In this document: one piece after another, positions 20,901 to 31,406 of the stretch
How the letters are laid out: each line of letters opens with the position of its first letter
How positions within the stretch are numbered: the first letter of the stretch is position 1
Source: Calamus simplicifolius
Taxonomy: Eukaryota; Streptophyta; Magnoliopsida; Arecales; Arecaceae
Direction: 5' to 3'
Assembly (NCBI GenBank): GCA_900491605.1
Contig: UESW01000129.1
Location: 16,564-80,563 of the forward strand
Length of the DNA stretch: 64,000 nt
Translations under genes and position numbers: made by a program
The notes under the pieces: generated by a model
Databases searched by the model: none
Seen by the model: only the letters and a program-made list of their open reading frames with translations
Told to the model about the DNA's origin: nothing

Positions 20901-23900
20901 AAACTAACCACAAGAAGGAATTAAGAAGTGGATCAGAGGTGGAGGCGTGGAGCCAAGATTTGTGAGCTTACTTTTGTGCTCTCGCCAGTCGTCTCTCAAC
21001 AAGAAGTGACCTTTCTCTTGTACTTCTCAACAAGAACCTTCTCTTGTGTAGCACTTGAACACTTGCTAAAGCACTTGCCACTTGCCAGAACACTTGTAAA
21101 CTAAAAATTAAATTGTTAGAGCTTGCTAGAAGAGAGAAATAGTAGTAGAAAAGGAGAGAAGAGTTGGTTTGGTGTGGTGAGAACGAGGGAGGAATGGGCT
21201 ATTTATAGAAGACCCAATTTTTTTTTCGAAAATACCCTTCAATATAGCTGTTATATGGCTGTAAAATGGTCTCCCCCTTACGGCTTTATGGCTATTAGGA
21301 GCCGTGCCAGCACGGCCATGGCTGTGCCGGGCCTAAACTTTTTTTGGCCATGCCAGGTTGTTGCTAGGCCGTGCCAGGCATAGCATGGCTATGGGAGCAG
21401 CCCGGCGGGCCTGGGCTGTGTCGTGCCAGGTATGGCCCAATGCCCAACTCTACATTTTACAATTACAATTTGTCTTGTTTTTTTGTTTGGGCTGTTGTGA
21501 TTCTTCTTTCTTGTATCTTCTCTGCTTTTTGTCTGATCCATTTACCTGCATTTACCTTTCCTTCAATTGATTTTGATTTTCTTCGTCAATCTGTTGATAT
21601 GTCTGTATTCTGTTATTATTTCATAATTGTTCATGGACTTCTTGTTTGAAGCTTGGCATTCAGTATGAGTCTAGCACAACTATACCTGATGAATCGAACA
21701 ATTTTCATCTTAATACTTTGCCTTGATATACAAATGATGAATGTGAACATTGTTCTGCAACCTTCAAAGTGCCACTTTGGAGGTAATGCAATATCTGTGT
21801 CATGTTGACATCCACACTTAACAAGCGATCCTCATCTCTGATGATCCGCTTTGATTGATGGTTCAACTTATCATTACATATGCAGGTGGAATATAAAGAA
21901 TATATTACTGGTCAAATATTTCATGCAGTGGCTGAAGCTCCTAAAGAGGCCCTCCCTCATGACTGTAGGCCTGGTTTTGGCACAGCATGGTTGACAAAAA
22001 ATATGTTCAAGGTACATGTTCTGAATTTATATGCAATTAGATATGCGCAGACTTGATAATTATGTTGTTTCCGCTCGATTGGCCTTGCACCGTTATCTTG
22101 GGTATCCATTTCAACCAAAGTCTAAAAATATTATCTAAGACATACTTTTCGGCAAGAATCCCTCTCTTTATGTGTGTGTGTGTGAGAGAGAAAGAGAGGT
22201 AAATTTGGCTATATTCAAATGTAGCCAAGTCCAAAATCCGGTCACCTTCCCTGCTTTGGATCTACACGGAACCTAAAGCCACCTCATCTTTTTTAATTTT
22301 GTATCTTTAAGATTCGTGAACTGTATGGATGCAAGGGTGTGGAAGGTGATGGATCTAGGACTTAATATATAATATAGCCAAGTCCAGAATCTAGTCACCT
22401 TTCTGACCTTTGGACCCACGCGAATACTGAAGCCACTTCACTTTTTTCATCTTTGGAATTTGTGAATTGTATGAATTCAAAGGTGTGGAAGGTGACCGGA
22501 TCTAGGACTTAACTATATATATATACATATATATATACACATATATACATACATATATATATATATACACATATATATATATATATAGATCGAGCTATCT
22601 ATGACTGTTTTTGTCTCTAGCATGACAACTTGATGAAATGTTCTCATTCACGTATTACAAATAGATCAGCAGTAGGATTTTTTTTGTCTTTTGTTGAATC
22701 TTTTTCACGGCATAGATAAGGCATACCATCAGAGAAACTTCCTTGACCAATAGGGTAGATCAAGAAAACAGCAGCAACTGCTGCAGCGGGAGCTGAATAT
22801 GCAACAACAATCCAAGGACGCATACCCTGACGGAAACTAAGTTCCCACTCACGACCCATGTAACAAGCTACACCAAGTAAGAAGTGTAGAACTATATATA
22901 TAGTTAAGTCCTAGATCCAGTCACCTTCCACACCTTTGAATTCATAGAGTTCACAATTCCAAAGATGAAAAAAAAGTGAAGTGGCTTCAGTATTCGCGTG
23001 GGTCCAAAGGTCAGAAAGGTGACTAGATTCTGGACTTGGCTATATTTGAATGGAGCTAAGTCTACCCCCTTCTCTCTCTCTCTTTCTCTCTCTCTCTCTA
23101 TATATATATATATTGGTTGGTTTTTCGTTGAGGGGGGGGGGCTGGCTAGCATTGGTATAATTCAGCTGAACAGGTTTCTTGCTGTTTTAATGCTCATCAC
23201 TTTCACTGTCCTAAATATTAACTTATTCGTTTATCTCCTTAAACTTTAGTTTGATAACCCTGTCTTCTGTTTATTGAACAAGCTTAAAATGTCCTAAACC
23301 AATTAAAAATTAAAAGAGTGGCCAAAAAACTGACTACTTACCAACTTAATTAAAACCAGCCTAGCTGGCTAGCATTGGTATAATTCAGCTGAACAGGTTT
23401 CTTGCTGTTTTAATGCTCATCACTTTCACTGTCCTAAATATTAACTTATTCGTTTATCTCCTTAAACTTTAGTTTGATAACCCTGTCTTCTGTTTATTGA
23501 ACAAGCTTAAAATGTCCTAAACCAATTAAAAATTAAAAGAGTGGCCAAAAAACTGACTACTTACCAACTTAATTAAAACCAGCCTAGCTGGTGCAGATAT
23601 GATTTGGTGCGTTTGATTGGGCCAATAATAATCTATATGTTCATATGTCAGGTTCAGTCCATGCATACTTATGGGTTGGGATTAGCTTTGGGCCACAGGT
23701 TCAAGTTTCCTGAATAGGTGTTTAATGGGCAGAAGTGGCTTCATGCTTTGTTCCGTTGCATGTGTTACGGCACTCATTTATTAGACTATTATTTGCATTT
23801 GGCCTGTGCTTGCATAGTTTGCTTTTTTGTTGAGGCGCATCTATCTTGTGAAGTCAGGAATGTTTTGTTGAATATGAGTTCACAGATATGAGAAATCTTG

Positions 23901-24918
23901 TGATTTCAGACTATTGTGAATGCGACCCATCCTTCTGTAGAGTAGGACACCTTCAAAATTATAATGATGGATTAGGTCTTTTATTTGTGGCTGTGGATTT
24001 GTCTCTCTTCTCTACTTGTGTATCATACCGTTCATTTGCTTTTTATTCTTTTCACCAATATTCTTTTTTGCAATTTTCCTTAGTTTTTTTTTTTTACTTT
24101 TTGGCGTACTCTTCTTATATTCATATTGTTTTTGTTTCCCCTTTTAGGTAAATGAAACATTTAATTGCAGATACATCCCGGGTAGCCAGAAAGTGGACAT
24201 CTATTCTGATGATCTTTTTAATTGCCTTGCAAAAGAGCCATCAACTGCAGAGATGCTCAGAAGGTTTTTTATTCTGTGAGTATCGCATATTTAGTGATTA
24301 CATCTTCTTAAATGAGCTAGTATTGTGATCCAATGGCCAGCAGGGTATTGAATTACTTGCACTGTGCACAACATGTCTCATAGTGCTTGATGGAAAGATT
24401 AAGAAATGTAACAGGAAGCGTTAATATTTATATACCATTAGTTGCTGCATGCGCTTGCCAAAATCTAATATTTGTCGTTTCAGGGAGCTTGGTAGCTGCA
24501 TAATTTGTTTAGATAAATCATTCATTGTTTCCTTACAGTTGAATATATTACTTTGCTGTCTAAGTGAGCTTGAAAAGTTGGCAGAAGTTTGTATTTGCCA
24601 TTTTTCAGTTATTGTTTAGTTGTATTGTTACAAACTGGACTTCTAGTTTTACTTACATCTGTCTTGTGTGGTAGCAGGTTCACCAGATCATACTCTGAGA
24701 AGAGAAGCTCTGGACGCAGGATGGTGTACACCGTGATAGGTATTATCTCTGGTATGCTAGGTTCTATGTGTGTTATCATTGTAATTAAAAGCCTTCAGGT
24801 CTTGGCACTTGCCATGGCCAAAAAGTGGGATGTTAGGAATCATCATATCAGAATCTTTGCAGCCCAATTTAGGCGAGCTTGTCTTCTTGTTGCTTATCTC
24901 TCATCATGGGCTGGCTAA
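14924..24918 (+). CDS. Two-pass membrane protein of unknown function, five exons, 285 residues
   Basis: Exons are 14924-15155, 16225-16355, 21886-22011, 24148-24275 and 24678-24918. All introns have GT-AG ends and the reading frame is kept throughout. The N-terminus is Gly/Glu-rich, then KRR and a hydrophobic segment at about residues 28-52. A ~170-residue middle part has six cysteines (72, 87, 110, 148, 170, 189), enough for three disulfides, and an N-glycosylation sequon at Asn165. A second hydrophobic segment lies at about 221-245, followed by a basic tail. The layout suggests a secretory-pathway or plasma-membrane protein whose Cys-containing part faces the lumen or apoplast. It looks like an uncharacterised conserved plant family, but I cannot name it. 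Introns 2 (5530 bp) and 3 (2136 bp) are swollen by insertions. The exons show no damage. Confidence 0.88.
16356..18516. other. Intron 2, part before the hAT element
   Basis: AT-rich intron sequence with a short (GT)n tract at about 16692-16707. Near 17040-17150 is a patch of repeated GCATGC/GTGCTTGG-like words that may be a decayed fragment of an hAT subterminal region. No exon is supported here. Confidence 0.5.
18517..21452 (-). mobile_element. Decayed hAT transposon in intron 2
   Basis: The ends are inverted: TAGAGTTGGGCA at 18517 and its complement TGCCCAACTCTA ending at 21452. Flanking 8-bp sequences are TATTTTAC (18509-18516) and CATTTTAC (21453-21460), a target duplication with one mismatch, as expected of an aged hAT insertion. 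Both subterminal regions are packed with CACGGC/GCCGTG and TGGCACGGC-type words. Between them on the minus strand lies a transposase relic with a BED zinc finger and an hAT dimerisation domain. At 2.9 kb it is close to an autonomous length, but the transposase is broken. Confidence 0.9.
18891..20865 (-). pseudogene. hAT transposase pseudogene
   Basis: It reads from ATG at 20865. An N-terminal BED zinc finger is visible as KRASNVWNNFD, then KCRKCAKLY and GGTGHLKRHQ at about residues 34-78. Middle parts follow in broken frames between 20239 and 19350, including VITRWNSTYTMIHDA-like sequence typical of hAT. The C-terminal dimerisation domain lies at about 19140-18960: YPVMSAIARDILAMPMS, SKSAFSAGRHVL and MLPCFKD. 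The Trp expected after CFKD is a TGA stop, and several frameshifts separate the segments. The protein cannot be functional. Confidence 0.88.
22187..22371 (+). repeat. Diverged outer copy of the inverted-repeat arm
   Basis: It resembles the next ~150 bp (22374-22520) as a direct repeat: TAGCCAAGTCCA, then GGTCACCTTCC, then AAGGTGTGGAAGGTGA-like and GGATCTAGGACTTAA. It is clearly more diverged. It starts in a GAGAGAAAGAGAG tract that is mirrored by the CTCTCTCT tract beyond the right arm. Confidence 0.65.
22374..22520 (+). repeat. Left arm of a ~150-bp inverted repeat (foldback) in intron 3
   Basis: It runs from ATAGCCAAGTCCAGAATC to CTAGGACTTAACTATATA. Its reverse complement is 22891-23043 with only a few mismatches and small indels. 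The loop between the arms is ~370 bp: a TA-rich microsatellite (22512-22587), a unique stretch, and a psbA fragment. Confidence 0.88.
22721..22891 (-). pseudogene. psbA: Plastid psbA (photosystem II D1) fragment, nuclear copy
   Basis: On the minus strand the translation matches part of D1: VLHFLLGVACYMGREWELSF, then GMRPWI, VAYSAP and FLIYPIGQGSFSDGMP. This corresponds to the loop and helix region before 'LGISGTF'. After GMP the sequence abruptly stops resembling psbA, although the frame stays open for ~23 more codons. A few residues differ from the usual plastid D1 (for example Gln before GMRPW). It starts exactly where the right inverted-repeat arm begins. It is a nuclear-integrated plastid fragment, not a gene. 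Confidence 0.85.
22891..23043 (-). repeat. Right arm of the intron 3 inverted repeat
   Basis: Reverse complement of 22374-22520, from TATATATAGTTAAGTCCTAG to GATTCTGGACTTGGCTAT. It is followed by a (CT)n and (TA)n tract at 23073-23114. Confidence 0.88.
23141..23586 (+). repeat. Exact 223-bp tandem duplication in intron 3
   Basis: Unit 1 is 23141-23363 and unit 2 is 23364-23586. Both start GCTGGCTAGCATTGG and I found no difference between them by eye. A few bases of a third copy (GCTGG) follow. The identity implies a very recent duplication, or an assembly artefact. Confidence 0.93.
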
Positions 24919-27900
24919 CTTTGCAGTATAGCAAGATGATTGGTTTCAGACAGCTTTCATTCAACTCCTTTTTCGGAGAGAGGGTAATATAAGAAGGTGT
25001 TTTGTATGTAATTTCTTGTGAAACTAACAATGAATTGTTATCCCCATCATGGCTGGAAAATTATAGAATGACCACAAGCTGAGCATAGCCACACAATCTG
25101 CTCAAAGTGTTTGTGAAATTTATAATTGTTGAATTGGGTTAACCAGGATGAACGTTTGCTATTATGAAGTGACCCATATCAAGGTAAATTTGTACAATTA
25201 GAGTGCTTTTCTCAATTTTCAAAATGGCTTCTGCGTTTCCTTATTTTGGCACCATACCAGCCTTATTCAACATCATGGGAATAAACTATGAAGGCGGTTG
25301 AACAAACGCAACCATAGGACAGAAGAGGTAATTCTCCCTCAAGCTCGGTCAGGGAGGATTTGGTGCCTATTTTTGTTGGCTTGGACTCAATTCTCTTCTC
25401 CATAACAGCAGGGAGAAGGCCGACTCCCGGTGTATCCACCAAGGTCCACCTAACAAAAACACTGCACCATTTGTACATGTATTACATCCACACGGTATAT
25501 TCTGAATAATTATCTTTTTATTCACATAATTTTCACTTGAAAGTTTGTTTTTTTTATAACATTACTGCTTACATTGATGAAAATAAGCTGCCATGTTACA
25601 TGTATCTGATATGACATAAGATCTTTATACGTATACCCTTCTGAAATCACCCTGTTTTTCCATAGATACTTCTCTCATTAAATTTTTGGCTGACATTGTT
25701 AATAAATTATATTTTAATTTAAAATAACTTTATTATCCTTTTGAATTAATATCTTTGGCAAATTTATATAAACATACAACTCTTTTCAATAATAAATGGA
25801 ATGTTAATTTTTTTTTTTAGATAATAGTATCCTAGAATACCCTCCCATAGGAGTTTATTTGGATGCTGGCCGGCTGCCTGATCTTTGATAGCAAGTATCC
25901 TTTAACACTGTTAACAGGCTTACTAACAGAAGTATAACATTATGTTCGTTTATAGAATTATTGTACTTGATTGAATCAATTAAAAAATAGAAGATCATTT
26001 AAAAATAACATATAAAGTTAGAGAACTGATTTGTGGTCTGTCCTGTTAATTTTAGCAGATTTTAAGCATTCTTTGGAATGAAAAATATAAGTTTGAACTA
26101 TAATGTTCTTGCTAATATCAGTAACTAGTGCCTTGGACGAAAGCTACCACATATGGAGATAACCCTAGGCTTCTTACCATAGTGACTGCATATTATAAGG
26201 CCATTAACTCATAAATTTTTCTAAAATTTAGTTCTCGATGATGTCACCCGAGATTGTTATGTCACAATAGCATATGAATTAACGCTAAAATTTTACCACT
26301 TTATCTGTTACTTGGTCGTATGGAGGTTGTAACTGCCACCATCTAGCATCAATGAGTTTTGTATCTAGTGGAACTACGGGCGGACGAAACTTAAATTGAT
26401 TGAGAACTTACTTTACTCAGTACTAAACAAAGAGATAAAGGAACTACAAATTTTCTGTTACAGTTTTCTGCTACAGAGAAAACTTTTTAAATTACCATTG
26501 GAAAGAATGATTTTCTTCCAACACACAGAAAACCAAAGAAGTGGAAGGATTATCCTCAAACAAGTGTTCGATTTGTCTCCATCCATTTGTTCCAACGGTA
26601 AGGGTCTTGTACAAGTTACAGTGTTTATTGCGTCAATCCGAATGGAAGAAACACAATCGCCTGTGCTCTCCTATTCAGGAGTGAAGGTGGAAGCCATAAA
26701 AAAACTCTGCCAGTAAACTAGGATTAATATATGGTAGCATCCGCAAGCACATATCCTCGCATCTTTCGAGGCAGTTAATGATCGAGAAGCTTTGAAAAAT
26801 CCTACCAAAAAGATCCACATATATGATAAGAGCACCACCAAAGCTTAAAAAGATATTTATGTTTCAAAATTAGCCTTCAGTCATATATTAAAAAAATGTA
26901 ATTTAATAAGCATCAGTTTATAAAGAAGCTTCACATGTATTAATATAATTAATTTTTAAATAATTTTATTTTCATAATATCTAGCATCAAATTAGCTTTT
27001 CAATATGTTTTAGATCATTGAAAATAGAGGTCAGATAAAAAATTAGTGACAACTCGTTGAATACTTGTCCATGCTTTTGAACTTATGAAAATTATGACAA
27101 TATCATTCTTGTAGGTTTTATAAAAATTTAAAATTAAGTGCTTCTAGATAAGTATAATAATTAAAATCTAAGCACAAGTGCTAAATATCACAAGCTAAAA
27201 GCAAAGTCAAGATAGGCAATATAAAAATAATAATGAGTAAATGCTAACAAGGTCTATAAGTAAGAATATAAATAAGGTACAAAAATTTATAGTGATTCAG
27301 CATCTCTAATCTATATCTATTCTGTGTTAGACTTTAAAATTAATTTGTATACTATTTTAAATTTAAAACTAAATTCAAAACAAAACTTAGTTGATATTAA
27401 TGATTCTGGAGCCTTATGCAATCACTATCATACTAAGTTTTGCAATAAACATTCTTTAAAAAATAAAAAAATATAAATTAAAACCTTTCTTCAAATATTC
27501 TTACATCGATTGATATTGAATTTAATATTATTCTTCTCTAATTTAGACTTCTTGCATGTCACTTAAGTTTTGAGTAAAAATTTGCTCGTTCAAATCAAAT
27601 ATCATACCTGTATCGTCACAAACTCAAGCATGATGTTAGTCATTCAATCAATATTTTATTATTATTAACATATATTTTATTGAACTATTATATTTGATCT
27701 TTTTTTTAATGATAACAAATTATTGATTGTGAGATAATAGGGGATGATAAAAATTATTCAAGTATACATTTCTCAATATGCATGTTAACAAATATACTCT
27801 CTTTAAATTTATGCTTTCAATTTTTCTTTTGCTTTTACCCTCCGCCAAAGGTAATCTTTTCTTATCATTTCATCTATTCTAACCATAGCTGTCACTCCCC

Positions 27901-28742
27901 ATCCTTCTCCTACTTGACCTTGAGGTGCTTTGTCCATATTGTCTAAAGAAAAAGTTCTCATGCATCCTACGCAGTGTAGGAGCGTACGCACTGCGCACAT
28001 TGATTGACCGTATCGCACATGCGATGCATGAAAGAATAAACTTATTATTGCCATACATGGCCGTATACGCGTGCGCTCAATCATTACGCACAGTACGCAT
28101 GATGCACAAAGACCATTTCTTGTCCAAATGCAAATCCAATTGCTTCTCCATAACTAGTTTGCTTCTCTAGCAATCCATGTGTTCTATCTGACATTAGATC
28201 TAAGTCTACAGAATGGTTGGTAGATCTTTGCAGACTGGTATTATATTCAGATACTTCATTCATTTTGTTAAATTTTTAGCTAATTAAATATGATTGAATG
28301 GCTTCTTTCTCATAACCAACGAATCATCCACATAGAAAAAATTTCCTCAAGAATCTATTTTCTGGTAAACCAATTCCGAGAAAATCAAATCCCAAGCATC
28401 ACGAAAAATGACGTCCAAAACATTATGCAAGAATTTTCGACATTTCTCATGCACGAAAACTGGCCGGAGAGTATCAAAGCCCGCTTAGCTCAGTTGGATG
28501 CAACCATCTAGAATCCTAGATGGAATGAGCGATGAATACCACGCTCAATTCCCGACAGAAGAACGGATGAGTTACAGCAGAGGAAAAGCCTTTGTGCATC
28601 GGCCTTCGATGCACAAGATCAAATGCATAAAATACACATTGAATGCACAAATTAATCGTGCACTTGTGCCATCTCGCATATAAGCCGATGCACAAAATCT
28701 TTTCTGTGTAGCCAAACGCCTAGCCAACGCACACGTCGAGGC
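24919..28742. other. 3' flank of the membrane-protein gene and intergenic DNA
   Basis: The first ~200 bp are probably the 3'UTR. The rest is AT-rich with no confidently coding frame. A GC-rich patch at about 27960-28110 holds repeated GCGCAC/TACGCA words. A minus-strand frame at 25478-25263 and a plus-strand frame at 28290-28511 are open but unrecognised. Confidence 0.45.
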
Positions 28743-29386
28743 CTTTGTGTTGGAAAAGTTAAAAAAAAAAAAAGGAAAAGTAATAAGACCCCACACGAGC
28801 ATTAGAGTCAGCTCGCTTGAGCGTTCCGTGGAAAGCTCGCTTGAGCGTTCCGTGGAAAGCTTGCGAACGCTCAGCAAGCATTTCCTTTCGTTACATCTTT
28901 TCCTCCATTCCAAGAGGAACGGTAACATAACTTAACGATTTAAAATATTATATATATATATATATATATATGGATAGTCTAAAGAGAGATAGAGAAAGCA
29001 GAAAATAAAAATCTAAATCCTAAAAATCTATTCGTTTGTTGAAGATCATGTTGCTGCAAGTGCTGGGATTTAAGAATCTGTCTCAACAAGGAAGTTTGGG
29101 ATTTAAGAATCTGTCTCACAAGGAAGTCTGTCTTGGAGTTGGGAATCTATCTCAACAAGAAAGTCTGTCTCAACAAGCTACTGATGGTAAAAGATTTATT
29201 TAACCTTTTTATTATTATATTTTATTTGGGCATATGAAGAATCATTGGGTTTGCACCTCCACCCGATCGTGCTCGCGGTAGGAGGATCGGATCGAGCCGG
29301 GTCGTTGTACCTTGGGGACAAATCGCCAACAACACGCATGAGGGGGCGAAAATTTATCCTTAGGGCAGTGTCTAACATGCCTCGAC

Positions 29387-31392
29387 TGTAGGGAGAAATA
29401 GTCTCCAAGGCATGCATATTTTTAAAAATTGATAACTATTATCATTGCGGAAATTAAAAGATTACATATTAATCTATCTAATATGCATCAAGATCATATC
29501 TTTGCCTATATATTCAGGGTCGTTTGATCTAAAATATGCATATAAAAACATCAAGATCATATCTTGATCTTCAAGATGACTAGTCACACTATTATCTTGA
29601 AGCCTGCCTTAAGATCTAGGGATCAAATCACTTACCTTAAGAACAGTAGGTAAATCCTTATCGCGCTGCAGCCGTTCAATCGTCCGGCCTCTAGTATCGT
29701 CCACGCAAAGCCCCGAATGATCAGATTTTCGGGAGTGCTAGCTCGCGGAAAAATAGCTTTGCTGATCTTGAATCCTCTCACTTGAATCTTCCTCCAAGAT
29801 CCACCAGGCTTCCGCTAACACCAGAATCACCAGATTTTCTATTCTAACATTTTAGAATTACAATCCATGATAATTTAGAATTACAATCCACGACAAATCA
29901 TGTATTGTTGTTCTATTTTTTGTTCTGTGTTCTCTGTTGAGGGAATGCCCTCTATTTATAGTCTCGATTTAGCCTTGACATTTAATTCTGACATTTAAGA
30001 ATCCGTCGTTTGGCAAAAGCGAAGAGACACCGAAGGCGCGGCGCTTGGTTTAATTCCGACGTTCGGAGAAAACCAAGGAGTCGCGGCTTTTGGTTTAGTT
30101 CCGTTGTTCGGAGAAAACCAAAGAGATGAGGGATAAATCTGACATTCGGTAAATAAATGTCATGCATTAAATTCTATCTCATGAGATGAGATTTTAGCCA
30201 TCTTATTATATGAGATCCATATTCGAGAGGTTTGGGTTCTGATCTGAATTTATTTGACTTAACCCACATAGATCATGGTCCAAGCCCAAATCAAATTTGG
30301 CTAGTCCTAAATCTATTTAAATTCAAATCAAGTCTAATTTCAAATCAATATTTAAATTGACTTGTCCTTCTAATAGACTTAAACCAAATTGAATCTTATT
30401 CAATTGTACTTAACCCGATTGAGATAATTCAATCAATCAAATTGATTAATTAAATCATATACGATTCTCAATCGTTGATCAGCAAATAGATCATCCTATG
30501 AAACTTCTATGCGTGTGACTCTCTAGGTTCGAACCTAAGCCGGTAGCATAGAAACAACTTTCTATACTAATCGATGTGCCCATCTAGCAATGGAACCCGA
30601 CGTCCGGATAGGTCGAAGAGTTGCCGAGCAAACTCCAAGAACCCTAAGAAACAGTTACCGTATAATTCATCCTCTTGACCACAAATGCTAAGGATGGCTT
30701 AAGAGCCTGTCAACTCTAAATAGCAAATCCATAAAGTGATTTCAACTTTAGTGATCATGTGACTTTCACATGAAGTGCCTTGGCCAAGGTCTTGCTAAAT
30801 TGAAACACAAGCATTTCTCCTTTTAATGGGATAGGTCAAATTCCATCTTGATCCACAACTGACTACCACAAGTACTTGACTGCACCCAGTAACCTTTCGT
30901 AGCTGGATTAGAAATCCAGGTGGTCCGCACCTAAGTACAATGAGTTGCTTGTAAGCCACTGGTTGTGATCTTCAGGTCTGAAGGATACTTATACCTATAT
31001 CTTCTCGGATTAACTCTTGACAGTAGAGTATCCGGAAATGAGTCACGTTCGGTGAAATGTACTCCTACACTTTCACCTGTATGTCATACAGTGTCTCTAC
31101 ACTCCTTGGTTAAGAGGATAACCAACAAATATGATATACAACGTCCTATAATTGATAGTACTATGGCCCTGTCATAGTATATCATTTGGTCGCAAACTCT
31201 TTAAGGACCTTCTAAGATAAATCCTCCTTTATCGTGAGGAAGATCCTAAGGGCTTCATTACTTTCAGGAGTATTAAGAAGATGTTCTTGTAATGAATAAA
31301 CTGCCAAATAACTTTTATTAATATATCAATTTATATACAATTTACATCAGCACAATCATCAAATGATTGGCTTTAGGATACAATTCCCAACA
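29387..31392 (-). repeat. 3' LTR of element B (left copy)
   Basis: 2006 bp. It aligns along its whole length with 36992-38993, with scattered substitutions (for example TGTAGGG versus TGTAAAG at the outer end) and few indels. The two are clearly less alike than a fresh pair would be. The reverse-strand purine tract (GGCTTTAGGCTAAGTGGGAG) lies just inside it at 31396-31415. Confidence 0.93.
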
Positions 31393-31406
31393 AACTCCCA
31401 CTTAGC

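Noticed and set aside
25263..25478. Minus-strand open frame of 71 codons, with a possible acceptor before it
   Set aside because: No partner exon, no recognised domain and no start context; could be an orphan exon but not supportable.
26396..26716. Plus-strand open frame of 106 codons
   Set aside because: Composition is AT-driven and no domain is seen; neighbouring signals do not support exons.
28290..28511. Plus-strand 73-codon frame beginning MIEWLLSHNQ
   Set aside because: Looks protein-like but is short, isolated and unrecognised. Possibly a fragment of a retroelement gag.
28479..28555. tRNA-like segment: TAGCTCAGTTGG (box A) and GCTCAATTC (near box B)
   Set aside because: Box A is perfect but the acceptor and T stems do not pair, the spacing is long, and two plain hairpins fill the gap. 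At most a decayed tRNA-derived piece.
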